A DNA stretch of 64,000 nucleotides. Origin: Kitasatospora sp. NBC_00374 (lineage in GTDB: Bacteria > Actinomycetota > Actinomycetes > Streptomycetales > Streptomycetaceae). Shown here in pieces: positions 1 through 8,079 of the stretch; the first letter of the stretch is position 1; every line of letters starts with the position of its first letter. The position numbers and the translations under genes are program-made. Under the pieces are notes generated by a model. That model was not told the origin of the DNA. It worked only from the letters and a program-made list of their open reading frames with translations, and ran no database searches. The stretch lies in contig NZ_CP107964.1 of the NCBI RefSeq assembly GCF_041434935.1, forward strand, positions 806,001 to 870,000, written 5' to 3'.

Positions 1-697
1 GGTCCGGCTCCTCGTGCACCACCCGGTAGAGCAGCACGGGGGCACTGGTCTCGGCGCCGAAGGGGGCGCACCCGCCGGCCGCGAAGGCGAGTACCGCGCC
101 GAGCGAGAAGACGTCGCTCGGCGGCCCGGCGGTGAGCCCCTGCGCCTGCTCGGGCGAGAGGTAGCCGGGCGAGCCGATCACGAATCCGGACCGGGTGAGC
201 GCGGTGGCCGCGTCGAGTGAGCGGGCGATGCCGAAGTCGATCAGGCGCGGACCGTCCAGCGCGAGCAGGACGTTGGACGGCTTGACGTCCCGGTGCACCA
301 GGCCGAGCCCGTGCACGGCCGCCAGCGCCTCGACCAGGCCGGTGCCGAGCACCCGGACGGCCGGCCCCGGCAGCGGGCCGAACTCCGCCACGGCGGCGTT
401 CAGCGAGGGCCCGGGGATGTAGCCGGTGGCGACCCACGGCTGGTCGCTCTCGGTGTCCGCGTCCAGTACCGGCGCCGTCCACCGTCCACCCACCCGGCGG
501 GCGGCGTGCACCTCCTGGCGGAAGCGCACCCGGAACTCGCGGTCGGCGGCGAACTCCCGGTGGACCGTCTTCACGGCGACCGTGCGGCCGCCCGCCGTCC
601 GGCCCAGGTAGACCTGGCCCATGCCGCCGGCCCCCAGCCGCCGCAGCAGCCGGTACTCGCCGATCTGCCGCGGATCCTCTCCACCCAGCGTCTCCAT
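1..697 (-). CDS. Serine/threonine protein kinase, N-terminal part (cut by window edge)
   Basis: The reading frame opens at an ATG (695-697) and runs without a stop off the left edge, giving about 232 residues of a Hanks-type kinase catalytic domain. Visible motifs in order: glycine loop GAGGMGQV (residues 22-29), the ATP-anchoring lysine in AVK (43), the catalytic loop HRDVKPSN (135-142), the metal-binding DFG (154-156) and the activation-segment SPEQ (181-184). This is the PknB-like family typical of actinomycetes, which phosphorylates cytoplasmic substrates. Whether it carries a membrane anchor or PASTA/WD40/PQQ sensor region cannot be told, because the C-terminal part is missing. It is transcribed leftward and no operon partner is visible. 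Confidence 0.9.
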   Translation of the reverse strand, partial: METLGGEDPRQIGEYRLLRRLGAGGMGQVYLGRTAGGRTVAVKTVHREFAADREFRVRFRQEVHAARRVGGRWTAPVLDADTESDQPWVATGYIPGPSLNAAVAEFGPLPGPAVRVLGTGLVEALAAVHGLGLVHRDVKPSNVLLALDGPRLIDFGIARSLDAATALTRSGFVIGSPGYLSPEQAQGLTAGPPSDVFSLGAVLAFAAGGCAPFGAETSAPVLLYRVVHEEPD

Positions 698-877
698 GGC
701 CCCCACGACCCCGTCCTCGTCGGCGCCCGCCACGTCGGGGGCCGCCGCCGCCTCACCCGGCCCCTACGGTGCCCGCACCTCGGCGGGCCGGGCCGGGCTC
801 GACCGTATCCTTCCGCGACTGCGCGTCACAAGGTCATCCGGGGCGGCCGCCCGGGGCCGGACGGCGCCGACGGCAGG

Positions 878-1741
878 TCAGGAGAGCCAGCTGCCGGTGA
901 CGGCCAGGACGGCCGAGCCGTCCAGGTCGGCCAGCTTGCCGCCGACGAAGGCCCGGGCCGCCTCGGAGGTCTGCATCCGCAGCACGGGCCGGTCGGTGTC
1001 GAGCGCCTCGGTGATCGTGGCGGCGGCGCCGGCGGGCGTCTGGGCGGCGGTGGCGAAGGTGCTCAGGGTGCGCTCGGCGTAGCTCTTGAGCACCGGGGCG
1101 TACGGGCCGGCGGCGCGCAGCTCGGCCTCCAGGTCGATGCCCTGGCTCGCGACGAACTCGCTGGCCACGGCGCCGGGTTCGACCAGGGTGACGGCGACGC
1201 CGACCGAGGCGGCGACCGGGGCGAGCGACTCCAGGAAGCCCTCGACGGCGAACTTGGCCGCGCAGTACGCCTCGTTGAACGGCTGGCCGACCACGCCGCC
1301 GACGCTGCTCACGGCGATCAGGCGGCCCCCGGAGGCGCGCAGGTGCGGCATGGCCGCCCGGGTGACGGCCACGACGCCGAAGAAGTTGACCTCCAGGACG
1401 GCGCGGATCTCGTCCATGCTCTCCTGCTCGACGGTGCCGACGTGGCCCGCACCGGCGTTGTTGACCACGGCGTCCAGCCGTCCGTGCTCGGCGACCACGC
1501 CTGCCAGACAGGCGTCGACGGAGGCGGGGTCGGTGACGTCCAGTTGCCGGACCTGGACGGACCGGGTGAGGCCGGCCTCGGCGGCGGCCTGTTCGAGCGC
1601 GCCGGCCCGCGAGACGTCCCGCATGGTCGCGACGACCAGCCAGCCGGCCCGGGCGGCGTCGATCGCGGCGGCGAGGCCGATGCCGGAGGAGCAGCCGGTG
1701 ATCAGGACGGTCTTCTGCTGCGGGTGCGGGGTGGCGGACAT
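878..1741 (-). CDS. Short-chain dehydrogenase/reductase (SDR)
   Basis: A 287-residue classical SDR, a cytosolic NAD(P)-dependent oxidoreductase of unknown substrate. The cofactor motif TGCSSGIG lies at residues 15-22, NNAG at 94-97, the catalytic serine near 145-146 and the YxxxK pair at Y159 and K163. The start at 1741 is chosen because AGAGG stands just upstream; the frame remains open further upstream, but that stretch crosses the operator region. It is divergent from a MarR-type regulator, with a 43-bp imperfect inverted repeat between them, which is the standard arrangement for a regulator controlling a neighbouring detoxification enzyme. The substrate could be a reactive carbonyl or quinone, but nothing in the sequence decides this. 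Confidence 0.9.
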   Translation of the reverse strand: MSATPHPQQKTVLITGCSSGIGLAAAIDAARAGWLVVATMRDVSRAGALEQAAAEAGLTRSVQVRQLDVTDPASVDACLAGVVAEHGRLDAVVNNAGAGHVGTVEQESMDEIRAVLEVNFFGVVAVTRAAMPHLRASGGRLIAVSSVGGVVGQPFNEAYCAAKFAVEGFLESLAPVAASVGVAVTLVEPGAVASEFVASQGIDLEAELRAAGPYAPVLKSYAERTLSTFATAAQTPAGAAATITEALDTDRPVLRMQTSEAARAFVGGKLADLDGSAVLAVTGSWLS

Positions 1742-1780
1742 GGCGGTACCTCTTCTCTGGGCGCGCAACGGAAGGCTCAG

Positions 1781-1823
1781 TTGCGTGTACACACACACTA
1801 CGACTGTGTGCACGTGCACGCAA
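1781..1823. promoter_or_regulatory. Imperfect inverted repeat between SDR and MarR genes (candidate MarR operator)
   Basis: A 43-bp segment with outer arms TTGCG(1781-1785)/CGCAA(1819-1823) and inner CA/TG-rich arms that include GTACACACAC and GTGTGCACGTGCAC. It lies midway between the two divergent starts, where MarR proteins usually bind. The inner part contains alternating purine-pyrimidine runs, so the exact half-sites are uncertain. Confidence 0.6.
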
Positions 1824-1828
1824 GCCGG

Positions 1829-1834
1829 TACGAT
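1829..1834 (+). promoter_or_regulatory. Candidate -10 hexamer for a leaderless MarR mRNA
   Basis: TACGAT is followed by exactly seven bases and then the ATG at 1842, with no Shine-Dalgarno sequence. Transcription would begin at or next to the A of the start codon. No good -35 element is visible; the inverted repeat occupies that position. Confidence 0.45.
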
Positions 1835-1841
1835 GACCGTC

Positions 1842-2303
1842 ATGACGCGCGCCGACCTCACCCTGGGCCCCCTCTCGGAGGAGGACCACGCCTTCTACGG
1901 CCTGATCTGGGCCGGCACCACGCTCGCCGCACACGTGGACCGCGAGCTGACCCGCGTCCACGGCCTGCCGATATCCTGGTTCGAGGTGATGCTCTGGCTC
2001 GACGGGCAGCGCGAGCCGGTGGCCGCCTCCGACCTCGGCGCCCGCACGATGCTCAGCCGCAGCCAGGTCTCCCGGGTCGTCGACGCGCTGGCCGCCCGCG
2101 GGCTGGTGGCGCGCTCCCCCTCCGCCTCCGACGCCCGGTCCGTCCGGATCGCCCTCACCGGGCAGGGTCGCGCCGCCTTCGCCGAGGCGGACGCCACCCG
2201 CCGGGAACTGCTGCGCACGGTCTTCACCGACCTGCTCGACCAGGAGGACATCCAGGCGCTGGAGACCGTCTGGCGCAAGCTCAAGCAGCCGCGCGAGCAG
2301 TGA
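1842..2303 (+). CDS. MarR-family transcriptional regulator
   Basis: A 153-residue MarR-type winged-helix protein. The helix-turn-helix covers roughly residues 60-95 (segment SRSQVSRVVDALAARGLV) followed by the wing with SDARSVRIALT, the typical MarR signature. MarR dimers repress divergent genes and are released by small phenolic or electrophilic ligands. The start at 1842 is preferred over the ATG at 1833 because the latter lies inside the candidate -10 TACGAT; the gene then appears leaderless. The SDR gene on the opposite strand is the likely target, together with autoregulation through the inverted repeat between them. Confidence 0.88.
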   Translation: MTRADLTLGPLSEEDHAFYGLIWAGTTLAAHVDRELTRVHGLPISWFEVMLWLDGQREPVAASDLGARTMLSRSQVSRVVDALAARGLVARSPSASDARSVRIALTGQGRAAFAEADATRRELLRTVFTDLLDQEDIQALETVWRKLKQPREQ

Positions 2304-2325
2304 GCCGACGGGCCGGACGAACCGC

Positions 2326-2331
2326 TATCGT
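2326..2331 (+). promoter_or_regulatory. Candidate -10 hexamer for a leaderless alkB-like mRNA
   Basis: TATCGT precedes the ATG at 2339 by seven bases, and no Shine-Dalgarno sequence lies between. It is only 35 bp after the MarR stop, so the dioxygenase gene may have its own promoter rather than read-through. Confidence 0.45.
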
Positions 2332-2338
2332 TCGACGG

Positions 2339-2971
2339 ATGTTCGAGGTCTCCGGGCTCCTGCCCCTTGAAACGGCCGACGGCTCGGCCCGGCAGCCGGG
2401 CCCGGCGGTGCCCGGCCTGCACCTGATCGCCGACTGGCTCGATCCCGACGCGTGCGCCCGCCTGCTGTCCAAGGTCGACGCCGCCGACTGGTCCGCGCCG
2501 CTGCGGCGGCGGGTGCAGCACTACGGCCACGCGTACGACTACGGCCGCCGCGCCGTGTCCGCCGGGGCCTCGGCCGCGGCCGCCCCGCCGCTCCCCCGGT
2601 GGGCCCGGGAGCACGCGCGGCGGCTGGTGCGCGAGGGCCTCATGGACCAGGAGGCCGACCAGGTCATCGTGAACGAGTACCGGCCCGGCCAGGGCATCAG
2701 CGCGCATGTCGACTGCGTGCCCTGCTTCGGCCCGGTCGTCGCCGCCGTCTCGCTCGGCTCCAGCTGCACGATGGACTTCAGCCATCCCGGGGACGGGACG
2801 AAGGCGGCCGTCCGCCTCGCCCCGGGCAGTCTGTGCGTCATGACCGGCCCGGCGCGCTGGACCTGGCGGCACGGCATCGCCGCCCGCAGGAGCGATCCGG
2901 GCCCGCTCGGCCGGATCCCCCGCGACCGCCGGGTCTCGGTGACCTTCCGTACGGTCGTCACGGCCGCCTGA
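2339..2971 (+). CDS. AlkB-like 2-oxoglutarate/Fe(II) dioxygenase
   Basis: A 210-residue member of the AlkB superfamily, which oxidatively demethylates damaged bases in DNA or RNA, or other substrates. The core motif NEYRPGQGISAHVD (residues 112-125) supplies the first two iron ligands H123 and D125. The distal histidine is H178 in WRHGIA and the 2-oxoglutarate-binding arginines are in RRVSVTFR near the C terminus (198-204). All key residues are present, and the length suits a single-domain AlkB protein. It follows the MarR gene by 35 bp on the same strand but seems to have its own -10. Substrate specificity (nucleic acid or other) cannot be assigned. Confidence 0.85.
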   Translation: MFEVSGLLPLETADGSARQPGPAVPGLHLIADWLDPDACARLLSKVDAADWSAPLRRRVQHYGHAYDYGRRAVSAGASAAAAPPLPRWAREHARRLVREGLMDQEADQVIVNEYRPGQGISAHVDCVPCFGPVVAAVSLGSSCTMDFSHPGDGTKAAVRLAPGSLCVMTGPARWTWRHGIAARRSDPGPLGRIPRDRRVSVTFRTVVTAA

Positions 2972-2987
2972 CCCCGCACCGGCGCCG

Positions 2988-4001
2988 TCAGGGGTTGACC
3001 GCGCTCCAGCCGGCGACCGCGCCGAGGATCCCGAGCAGCGCGACCACGCCCGCGTTGAGCGGCCCGTACAGCGCGAGGACGGCCACGAACTCGCGGATCA
3101 CGGCACTCGGCCAGTAGTACGACGCGGTGTGCGCGCCGAGCACCTGCCCGGGCACCCCGGCCCGGCGGGCGATCACGGCGGAGCGGAAGACGTGGAACGT
3201 ACTGGTGACGACGGCGCAGCGGTAACCGGGCTTGCGGCGCTCCATCAGCACCCGGCTGAACGTCAGGTTCTCCTCGGTGGTGCGGGAACGGTTCTCCTGC
3301 TCGATCCGGCCCGGCGGACAGCCCCGGGCGACCAGGTGGTCGGCCATCGCCTGCGACTCCGGGACGCGCTCGTCGGTGCCCTTGCCGCCCGAGACGATCA
3401 CCGTCGGCGGCCGGCCGCGCGCCGCCTGCACCTGGTAGAGGCCCCAGGCCCGGTCCAGCCGGCTCGCCAGCAGCGGGGGCACCTGGTCGCCGTCGAGCAG
3501 TCCGGCGCCGAGCACGAGGACGAAGTCGACGTCCCGGCGCACGGTCAGGCTGACGTAGAGGGCCGCGTACCCCAGGAAGCAGAGGAACAGGAACGCCAGA
3601 TAGCCCGCGATCAGCAGCGCACCCCCGGCGGCGGCGCGCAGCGCCCGCGAGTCCAGGTGCTCGGCGGCGAGCAGCAGGGCGATGAGCCCGAGGATGGCGA
3701 GGCCGAGCGCGAGCGAGAACAGGTTGGCGGTGCCGCCGCCCTCCTGGCGGACCATCGTGACGCCGTTGGCGACCAGGTAGACGGCCACCGCGAGCAGGCC
3801 GAGGGCCGCGGCGGGCGGGATCGCCGCGGCGGCGCCGTCCGTCACCACGGCAGGCAGCCCGGCGAGCTCGCCGAGCAGCCCGAGGGCCAGGCAGAGTACC
3901 GCCAGGCCGAGCAGCACCGCGTTCCCGAAGCGGCGCCGGTCGCGCCGGACGCCGACGGCGAAGGCCACCAGGAAGGCGACGGCCAGGGCGTAGGCGGGCA
4001 T
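2988..4001 (-). CDS. YdcF-like (DUF218/ElyC) membrane protein
   Basis: A 337-residue protein with about five hydrophobic segments in the first 180 residues, then a soluble DUF218 domain beginning VDFVLVLGAGL and containing IVSGGKG, ESQAMADHL and TEENLTFS, which are characteristic of the SanA/YdcF/ElyC family. These proteins are linked to envelope integrity and lipid-carrier metabolism, though the reaction is not settled. A last membrane segment sits at the C terminus (LLGILGAVAGW). The start at 4001 lies seven bases after TAGGAT (4014-4009) with no Shine-Dalgarno sequence, suggesting a leaderless transcript. The gene is convergent with the AlkB-like gene and only 16 bp from it. Confidence 0.85.
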   Translation of the reverse strand: MPAYALAVAFLVAFAVGVRRDRRRFGNAVLLGLAVLCLALGLLGELAGLPAVVTDGAAAAIPPAAALGLLAVAVYLVANGVTMVRQEGGGTANLFSLALGLAILGLIALLLAAEHLDSRALRAAAGGALLIAGYLAFLFLCFLGYAALYVSLTVRRDVDFVLVLGAGLLDGDQVPPLLASRLDRAWGLYQVQAARGRPPTVIVSGGKGTDERVPESQAMADHLVARGCPPGRIEQENRSRTTEENLTFSRVLMERRKPGYRCAVVTSTFHVFRSAVIARRAGVPGQVLGAHTASYYWPSAVIREFVAVLALYGPLNAGVVALLGILGAVAGWSAVNP

Positions 4002-4008
4002 GCGCTGG

Positions 4009-4014
4009 ATCCTA
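4009..4014 (-). promoter_or_regulatory. Candidate -10 hexamer for a leaderless ydcF-like mRNA
   Basis: On the minus strand TAGGAT is followed by seven bases and the ATG at 4001. No Shine-Dalgarno sequence is present. Confidence 0.4.
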
Positions 4015-4083
4015 CGGACCGGCCCGGGCCACCGCTGCGAGCCGTCCGCACGGCGCGTCGCCCCCGGCGCGCGCCGGGCACGG

Positions 4084-4114
4084 CGAAGGCCCGGCGCTCT
4101 CGGCCGGGCCTTCG
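4084..4114 (+). terminator. Perfect 12-bp stem-loop followed by a T-rich run
   Basis: CGAAGGCCCGGC (4084-4095) pairs with GCCGGGCCTTCG (4103-4114), and TTCTTCTCC follows on the plus strand. No plus-strand gene ends here, so it may terminate antisense transcription or be part of a small RNA. Confidence 0.5.
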
Positions 4115-4333
4115 TTCTTCTCCGACTCTGCGGAGGGAAATTCTCGGGGCCGTACCAGCGGTCCCTGCCAGCGCCGTGGGGTTCTCGCCCTCTGTCTGGC
4201 TCGGCTCCGTCTCGCGGAGCCCAATGTCGACCTCGATGGTCCGCACGTCTGTTCGCCACCGGGCCCGTCTCCGCCGTCGCGGAGGCTGCTGACCAGCTAT
4301 CTCCACCATGCGCCCCGCGGGCCCCGACCGCAA

Positions 4334-4372
4334 GGGCCCCGCGCCCCGGGAGTGACCGGTGCGCGGGGCCCC
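4334..4372 (-). terminator. Terminator hairpin after the cold-shock gene
   Basis: GGGCCCCGCGC (4334-4344) is a perfect complement of GCGCGGGGCCC (4361-4371), immediately downstream of the minus-strand cold-shock stop codon. Confidence 0.7.
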
Positions 4373-4383
4373 GCCGAGTGCTC

Positions 4384-4587
4384 CTACCGGACGACGACGG
4401 TCTCGGCCTGCGGGCCCTTGGGCCCCTTCGTGACCTGGTACTCGACGTCGGCGCCCTCGTCGAGCTGCCTGAATCCGGTGGCCTGGATCGCGGAGAAGTG
4501 GACGAAGACGTCCGGGCCCCCATCATCCTGCTCGATGAAACCGAAGCCCTTGTCGGCGTTGAACCACTTCACCTTGCCTGTTGCCAT
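4384..4587 (-). CDS. Cold-shock protein, CspA family
   Basis: A 67-residue single cold-shock domain protein, the usual length for CspA-type RNA chaperones that bind single-stranded RNA in the cytoplasm. It starts [18 protein letters not shown], with RNP1 as KGFGFI and RNP2 as [14 protein letters not shown] lies upstream of the ATG at a suitable distance. A strong terminator follows the stop codon. It stands alone, as expected for a monocistronic, highly expressed gene; the streptomycete paralogues (SC7.0-like, ScoF) are too similar to decide which one this is. Confidence 0.97.
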   Translation of the reverse strand: MATGKVKWFNADKGFGFIEQDDGGPDVFVHFSAIQATGFRQLDEGADVEYQVTKGPKGPQAETVVVR

Positions 4588-4732
4588 CTGTGCCAGTCCC
4601 TCATTCCATACCGCGGCGCGGCTCGCGCACCGACCACGGCCACTGTTCGACCACGGCTCCGGCATCACTTCCCCGTCGGCGCGCGCCTCGAACCACTTCC
4701 GCCGCTGCGGCACCCGATCGCCACGCCCCCGC

Positions 4733-5248
4733 TCACCGGCGGTCGTCCTGGTCGGCCCGCTCGGCCCGGGCGCGCTCGGTGGCCGCCCTGAGCGACCGCC
4801 GCCCCTGCCGCATCCGGGCCCTGATCTCCGAGGCCATCCGGGTCACGGTCTCGGGCGTCGAGCGGCGGCCCGCGTCCGGGTCCTGCAGGTAGAACTCGGT
4901 GCCGCTGGGCCGGCACCAGGTGCAGTTCGCGTCGTCGTCCAGCAGCCAGCCGTCCTCGCAGCGGGTGGACACCTCGCAGCCGGGCTCCTCCACCAGCCGG
5001 GTGGCGATGGTGTCGGCCCGGTCCAGCAGCTCCGGCCTGGTGGTGCCGGAGAACCGCTGGTACCAGCGGCGCTCGATCCGGTCCCGGAGCTGCTCGGGGG
5101 TGCGGACGGCCAGCTGCTGGGTGATCAGCGCTCGCACGGTGTGCGGGACGCCGCCGCGCTGTTCGAGGGCCGCGAGCAGCGGCCCGGGGAAGTATCGGGC
5201 GACCCAGGCGGCCGGGTCCGCGCTGGGGCCTTGGTACGGGAAACTCAC
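4733..5248 (-). CDS. Conserved hypothetical protein with a cysteine cluster
   Basis: A 171-residue soluble protein I cannot assign. The GTG at 5248 is chosen because AGGAGG lies six bases upstream. The N-terminal 90 residues are helical ([32 protein letters not shown]). The middle holds four cysteines in a CEVSTRC ... CTWC arrangement around residues 90-120, which could bind zinc. The C-terminal tail is Arg-rich ([16 protein letters not shown]). No membrane segment or signal peptide is seen. It lies alone between the cold-shock and NhaA genes on the same strand, about 180 bp from NhaA, so it is probably transcribed separately. Nucleic-acid binding is possible but only a guess. Confidence 0.75.
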   Translation of the reverse strand: MSFPYQGPSADPAAWVARYFPGPLLAALEQRGGVPHTVRALITQQLAVRTPEQLRDRIERRWYQRFSGTTRPELLDRADTIATRLVEEPGCEVSTRCEDGWLLDDDANCTWCRPSGTEFYLQDPDAGRRSTPETVTRMASEIRARMRQGRRSLRAATERARAERADQDDRR

Positions 5249-5432
5249 TCGCTGCCTCCTGCCGATGGTGCTGGCACCGCCGGTCTCACGGTACCCACCC
5301 GCACCGACACCCCCGCCGCGTTCGGACATCCCGGACGCGGCCGGCCCGGCCCGCCCCCCGGCCCTTCGGCGCCCTACGGCGACCGGCCGGCAGCCGGACT
5401 TGAAGGCGGTCTGCCGCTCGGCGGCCGGGCCC

Positions 5433-7319
5433 TCAGTGTGCGGTGGCGGCCCGCGCCCCCGCCTCGCGGACGGCGGCCGAGAGCGTGGCGAGGTCGTAGG
5501 CGCCGTGGTGGCGACGGCCGTTGACGAAGAAGGTGGGCGTCCCGGCGACCCCGCTGAGGTCCGCGGACTCGAGGTCCTCGGCCACCCGGACGGCTGAGTC
5601 GTGCGCGTGCAGGTCCCGGCGGAACCGCTCGACGTCGATCCCGATCTCCGCGGCGTGGCCGAGCAGGTCGTCGAGCCGCAGCGCCTCCTGGCGGCTCAGC
5701 AGCAGGTCGTGCATCTCCCAGTAGCCGCCCTGCAGGCCGGCCGCCTCGGCGGCCTGGGCGGCGAGCTGCGCGCGCGGATGGACGTCGTGCAGCGGGAGGT
5801 GGCGCCACACGTAGCGGATGTCGGCGAACCCGGCGAGCAGCTGCCGCACGACGGGCTCCGCCTGGCCGCAGTACGGGCACTCGAAGTCGCCGTACTCCAC
5901 CAGGGTGACCGGGGCCTCGACCGGGCCGCGGATGTGGTCGCGCTCCACGTCGACCGGGACGGCCAGGTCGATCAGGCCCTCGGCGGTGCCGAGCAGCGCC
6001 CGGGTCTTCCGGCGGCGCGGCAGCAGCCCGATCACGCCGGTCACCGCCCAGGTCGCGGCGGCGGAGCAGAGGACCGCGCTGAGGATGCCGACCTTCGCCT
6101 CGGTCAGCCGGTCCCCCTCGAAGGCCAGGGTCGCGATCAGCAGCGACACCGTGAATCCGACGCCCGCGATGGTGCCGCCTGCGGCGATGGCGCCCCAGCC
6201 GACCGGCGGCCGCAGCCGGCCCCGGCTGAGGGCGGTGGTCAGCAGGGCGGCGCCGGCGATGCCGACCGGCTTGCCGAGCGTGTAGCCGAGCAGGATGCCG
6301 AGGGTGAGGGGCGAGGCGAAGGCGTCCGCCAGCTGGCCACCGCCGAGGGTGATGCCCGCGTTGGCGAGGGCGAACAGCGGCACGATCACGTAGCTGGTCC
6401 AGGGGTGGTACATCCGCTGCAGCCGCTCGTTGGGTGAGATGGCGGTGGCCAGCCCGGCCCGCAGCGAGCGTTCCAGTTCCGGAGTGGGCTGCTCGCGGAA
6501 CAGCCGGAACAGGCCGCTGGCACGCTCCAGGTCGCTGCGGGCCGCCGGGTAGGCGTAGGTCAGCAGGCCCATGACCAGGCCGGTCACCACCGGATCGACG
6601 CCCGACTTCAGCAGGGCCACCCACATCGCCGCCGCGAGCAGCGCGTAGACCACGCCCCGGCGGATGCCGCCGGCCCGCGCCAGCAGGATCACGCCGAGGA
6701 TCCCGGCCGCCACCGCCAGCGCCGGCAGCGAGATGCTCCCGCTGTAGAAGACCGCGATGACGCCCAGCGCCACGAAGTCGTCGACGACCGCCACGGTGAG
6801 CACGAAGATCCGCAGCCCGTCGGGGAGCCGGTTGCCGAACAGCGCGAGCAGACCGAGCGCGAACGCCGTGTCGGTGGACATCGCCGCACCCCAGCCGTGC
6901 GCCGAGCCGTCGCCCGCGGTGACGGCGAGGTAGATCAGCACCGGGACGAGCATCCCGCTCAGCCCCGCGACCGTGGGCAGCGTGAAGCGTCGGCGTTCGC
7001 GCAGCTCGCCCATGTCGAACTCGCGGCGGGCCTCCAGGCCGACCACCAGGAAGAAGAACGTCATCAGGCCGCTGTTGACCCATTCGCGCAGGTCCAGCGA
7101 CACCCCGGCCGACCCGAGGGTCACCGACAGGTGCGTCTCCCAGAACGACTCGTACGCGTCGGCCGCCGCGTTCGCCCAGACCAGCGCGGCCAGGGTGGCG
7201 GCCAGCAGGACGGCGGCGCTGCCCGTCTCGGTCCGCAGGAACTCCCGCAGCGGTGTCCTGCTGCCGCCCGTACAGGCGGTCCGGCCGGTCAGGTGAGGGC
7301 CCTCGTCGGATGGCGTCAC
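5433..7319 (-). CDS. nhaA: NhaA Na+/H+ antiporter with C-terminal thioredoxin-like (DsbA) domain
   Basis: A 628-residue fusion. Residues about 20-430 are an NhaA-type antiporter with multiple membrane segments, the phrase [15 protein letters not shown], and the paired aspartates of [11 protein letters not shown] that bind sodium and protons. After a short linker ([10 protein letters not shown]) comes a DsbA-like thioredoxin fold beginning [19 protein letters not shown], with the active site CPYC at 481-484 and the cis-proline loop [12 protein letters not shown]. The start GTG at 7319 is preceded by AGGA. The antiporter exports sodium in exchange for protons. The fused redox domain would sit on one membrane face, but its partner is unknown. 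Such fusions occur in other actinomycetes. Confidence 0.92.
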   Translation of the reverse strand: MTPSDEGPHLTGRTACTGGSRTPLREFLRTETGSAAVLLAATLAALVWANAAADAYESFWETHLSVTLGSAGVSLDLREWVNSGLMTFFFLVVGLEARREFDMGELRERRRFTLPTVAGLSGMLVPVLIYLAVTAGDGSAHGWGAAMSTDTAFALGLLALFGNRLPDGLRIFVLTVAVVDDFVALGVIAVFYSGSISLPALAVAAGILGVILLARAGGIRRGVVYALLAAAMWVALLKSGVDPVVTGLVMGLLTYAYPAARSDLERASGLFRLFREQPTPELERSLRAGLATAISPNERLQRMYHPWTSYVIVPLFALANAGITLGGGQLADAFASPLTLGILLGYTLGKPVGIAGAALLTTALSRGRLRPPVGWGAIAAGGTIAGVGFTVSLLIATLAFEGDRLTEAKVGILSAVLCSAAATWAVTGVIGLLPRRRKTRALLGTAEGLIDLAVPVDVERDHIRGPVEAPVTLVEYGDFECPYCGQAEPVVRQLLAGFADIRYVWRHLPLHDVHPRAQLAAQAAEAAGLQGGYWEMHDLLLSRQEALRLDDLLGHAAEIGIDVERFRRDLHAHDSAVRVAEDLESADLSGVAGTPTFFVNGRRHHGAYDLATLSAAVREAGARAATAH

Positions 7320-7401
7320 ACCGGCATTGTCCTGCGTCGGGCCGCGAAACCCTGGCAGGTCCGGTGCGAGCCGCCGCGCTGGGCCGGGCTGTCCGGCCCG
7401 G

Positions 7402-7875
7402 TCAGAGGGCCTCGTCCCCGCTGTCCCGTACGACGTGGACGGCGGCCTCCTCCGCCGAGGCGGCGGCGCCGTCGATCCCGATGTCCGAGGCGAACATGCC
7501 GCCCCGGCGGCCGTCCGACGCGACCAGCCGGCCGGCACGGCCGTCGCCGACCTCGTCGTCCACGAGTTCACCGTCGGTGTCGGAGGCGTCCCCGAGTCCG
7601 TCCGTGGTCTCGGTGAGGTCCCCCAGGGCCGGATCGGGCAGTTCCTCGGCGAGTCGCCGGTCCAGGGTCTGCCCCTCGGCCTGCTCGTTGCCGGTGGTAC
7701 CGAACCGCTCCACGGCCAGGGGCCGCTCGGGCGGCGACCAGCCCTCGTCGTACGGGTCCGCGCCCCGGTCGACGAGGGTGTCCTCGTTGTCGAGCACGCC
7801 CGTGTCGTCCGTGACCTCGCTGCCGTCCGGCTGATAGACGTCGTCGCCCCTGGCGTCGTTCGCTTCTTCCGCCAC
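7402..7875 (-). CDS. Acidic hypothetical protein, DUF5709-like
   Basis: A 157-residue, strongly acidic soluble protein with no membrane segment. The N-terminal phrase [11 protein letters not shown], then [13 protein letters not shown] and [15 protein letters not shown], match the DUF5709 family common in streptomycetes; its function is not known. AAGGAG lies six bases before the GTG at 7875, which decides the start. It precedes the nhaA gene on the same strand by 82 bp, but the nhaA gene has its own ribosome site, so an operon is uncertain. Confidence 0.82.
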   Translation of the reverse strand: MAEEANDARGDDVYQPDGSEVTDDTGVLDNEDTLVDRGADPYDEGWSPPERPLAVERFGTTGNEQAEGQTLDRRLAEELPDPALGDLTETTDGLGDASDTDGELVDDEVGDGRAGRLVASDGRRGGMFASDIGIDGAAASAEEAAVHVVRDSGDEAL

Positions 7876-8079
7876 AGCGCACTCCTTCCGTCCGACAACC
7901 GGTGCCGTTTCGTCCAGACTCCCGCAGCCCGCACCTCCCGGCACCCCGGGGACGCGACCGAGCGCGTGGAGCGGCCGGACGGGCGGCACGCAGGGCCTTA
8001 CGGCTGAAGCCGGGCCGTCCGGGGTCGTACGGCGCCCGAACCTGGGTAGCCGTGACCGGACGACCTTCCGGAGGCCCGT

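Larger units (their letters stand above)
4002..4383. other. Hairpin-rich intergenic region between ydcF-like and cold-shock genes
   Basis: This 382-bp stretch has no convincing gene. It holds a perfect 12-bp stem at 4084-4114, a 7-bp stem at 4203-4221, a 6-bp stem at 4269-4284 and the terminator at 4334-4371. An open frame on the minus strand across it lacks a ribosome site and has arginine-rich low-quality composition. It may be only 3'-UTR of the cold-shock mRNA, or it may hold a small RNA. Confidence 0.4.

Noticed and set aside
293..2971. An 892-codon plus-strand open frame across the kinase, SDR, MarR and AlkB region
   Set aside because: Only its 3' end (2339 on) encodes a recognisable protein. 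The rest lies opposite or across real genes, is proline/arginine/glycine-rich and is a by-product of high GC content.
3842..4333. Minus-strand 163-codon frame between cold-shock and ydcF-like genes
   Set aside because: It has no ribosome site, reads into the ydcF-like gene in another frame and has composition like non-coding GC-rich DNA.
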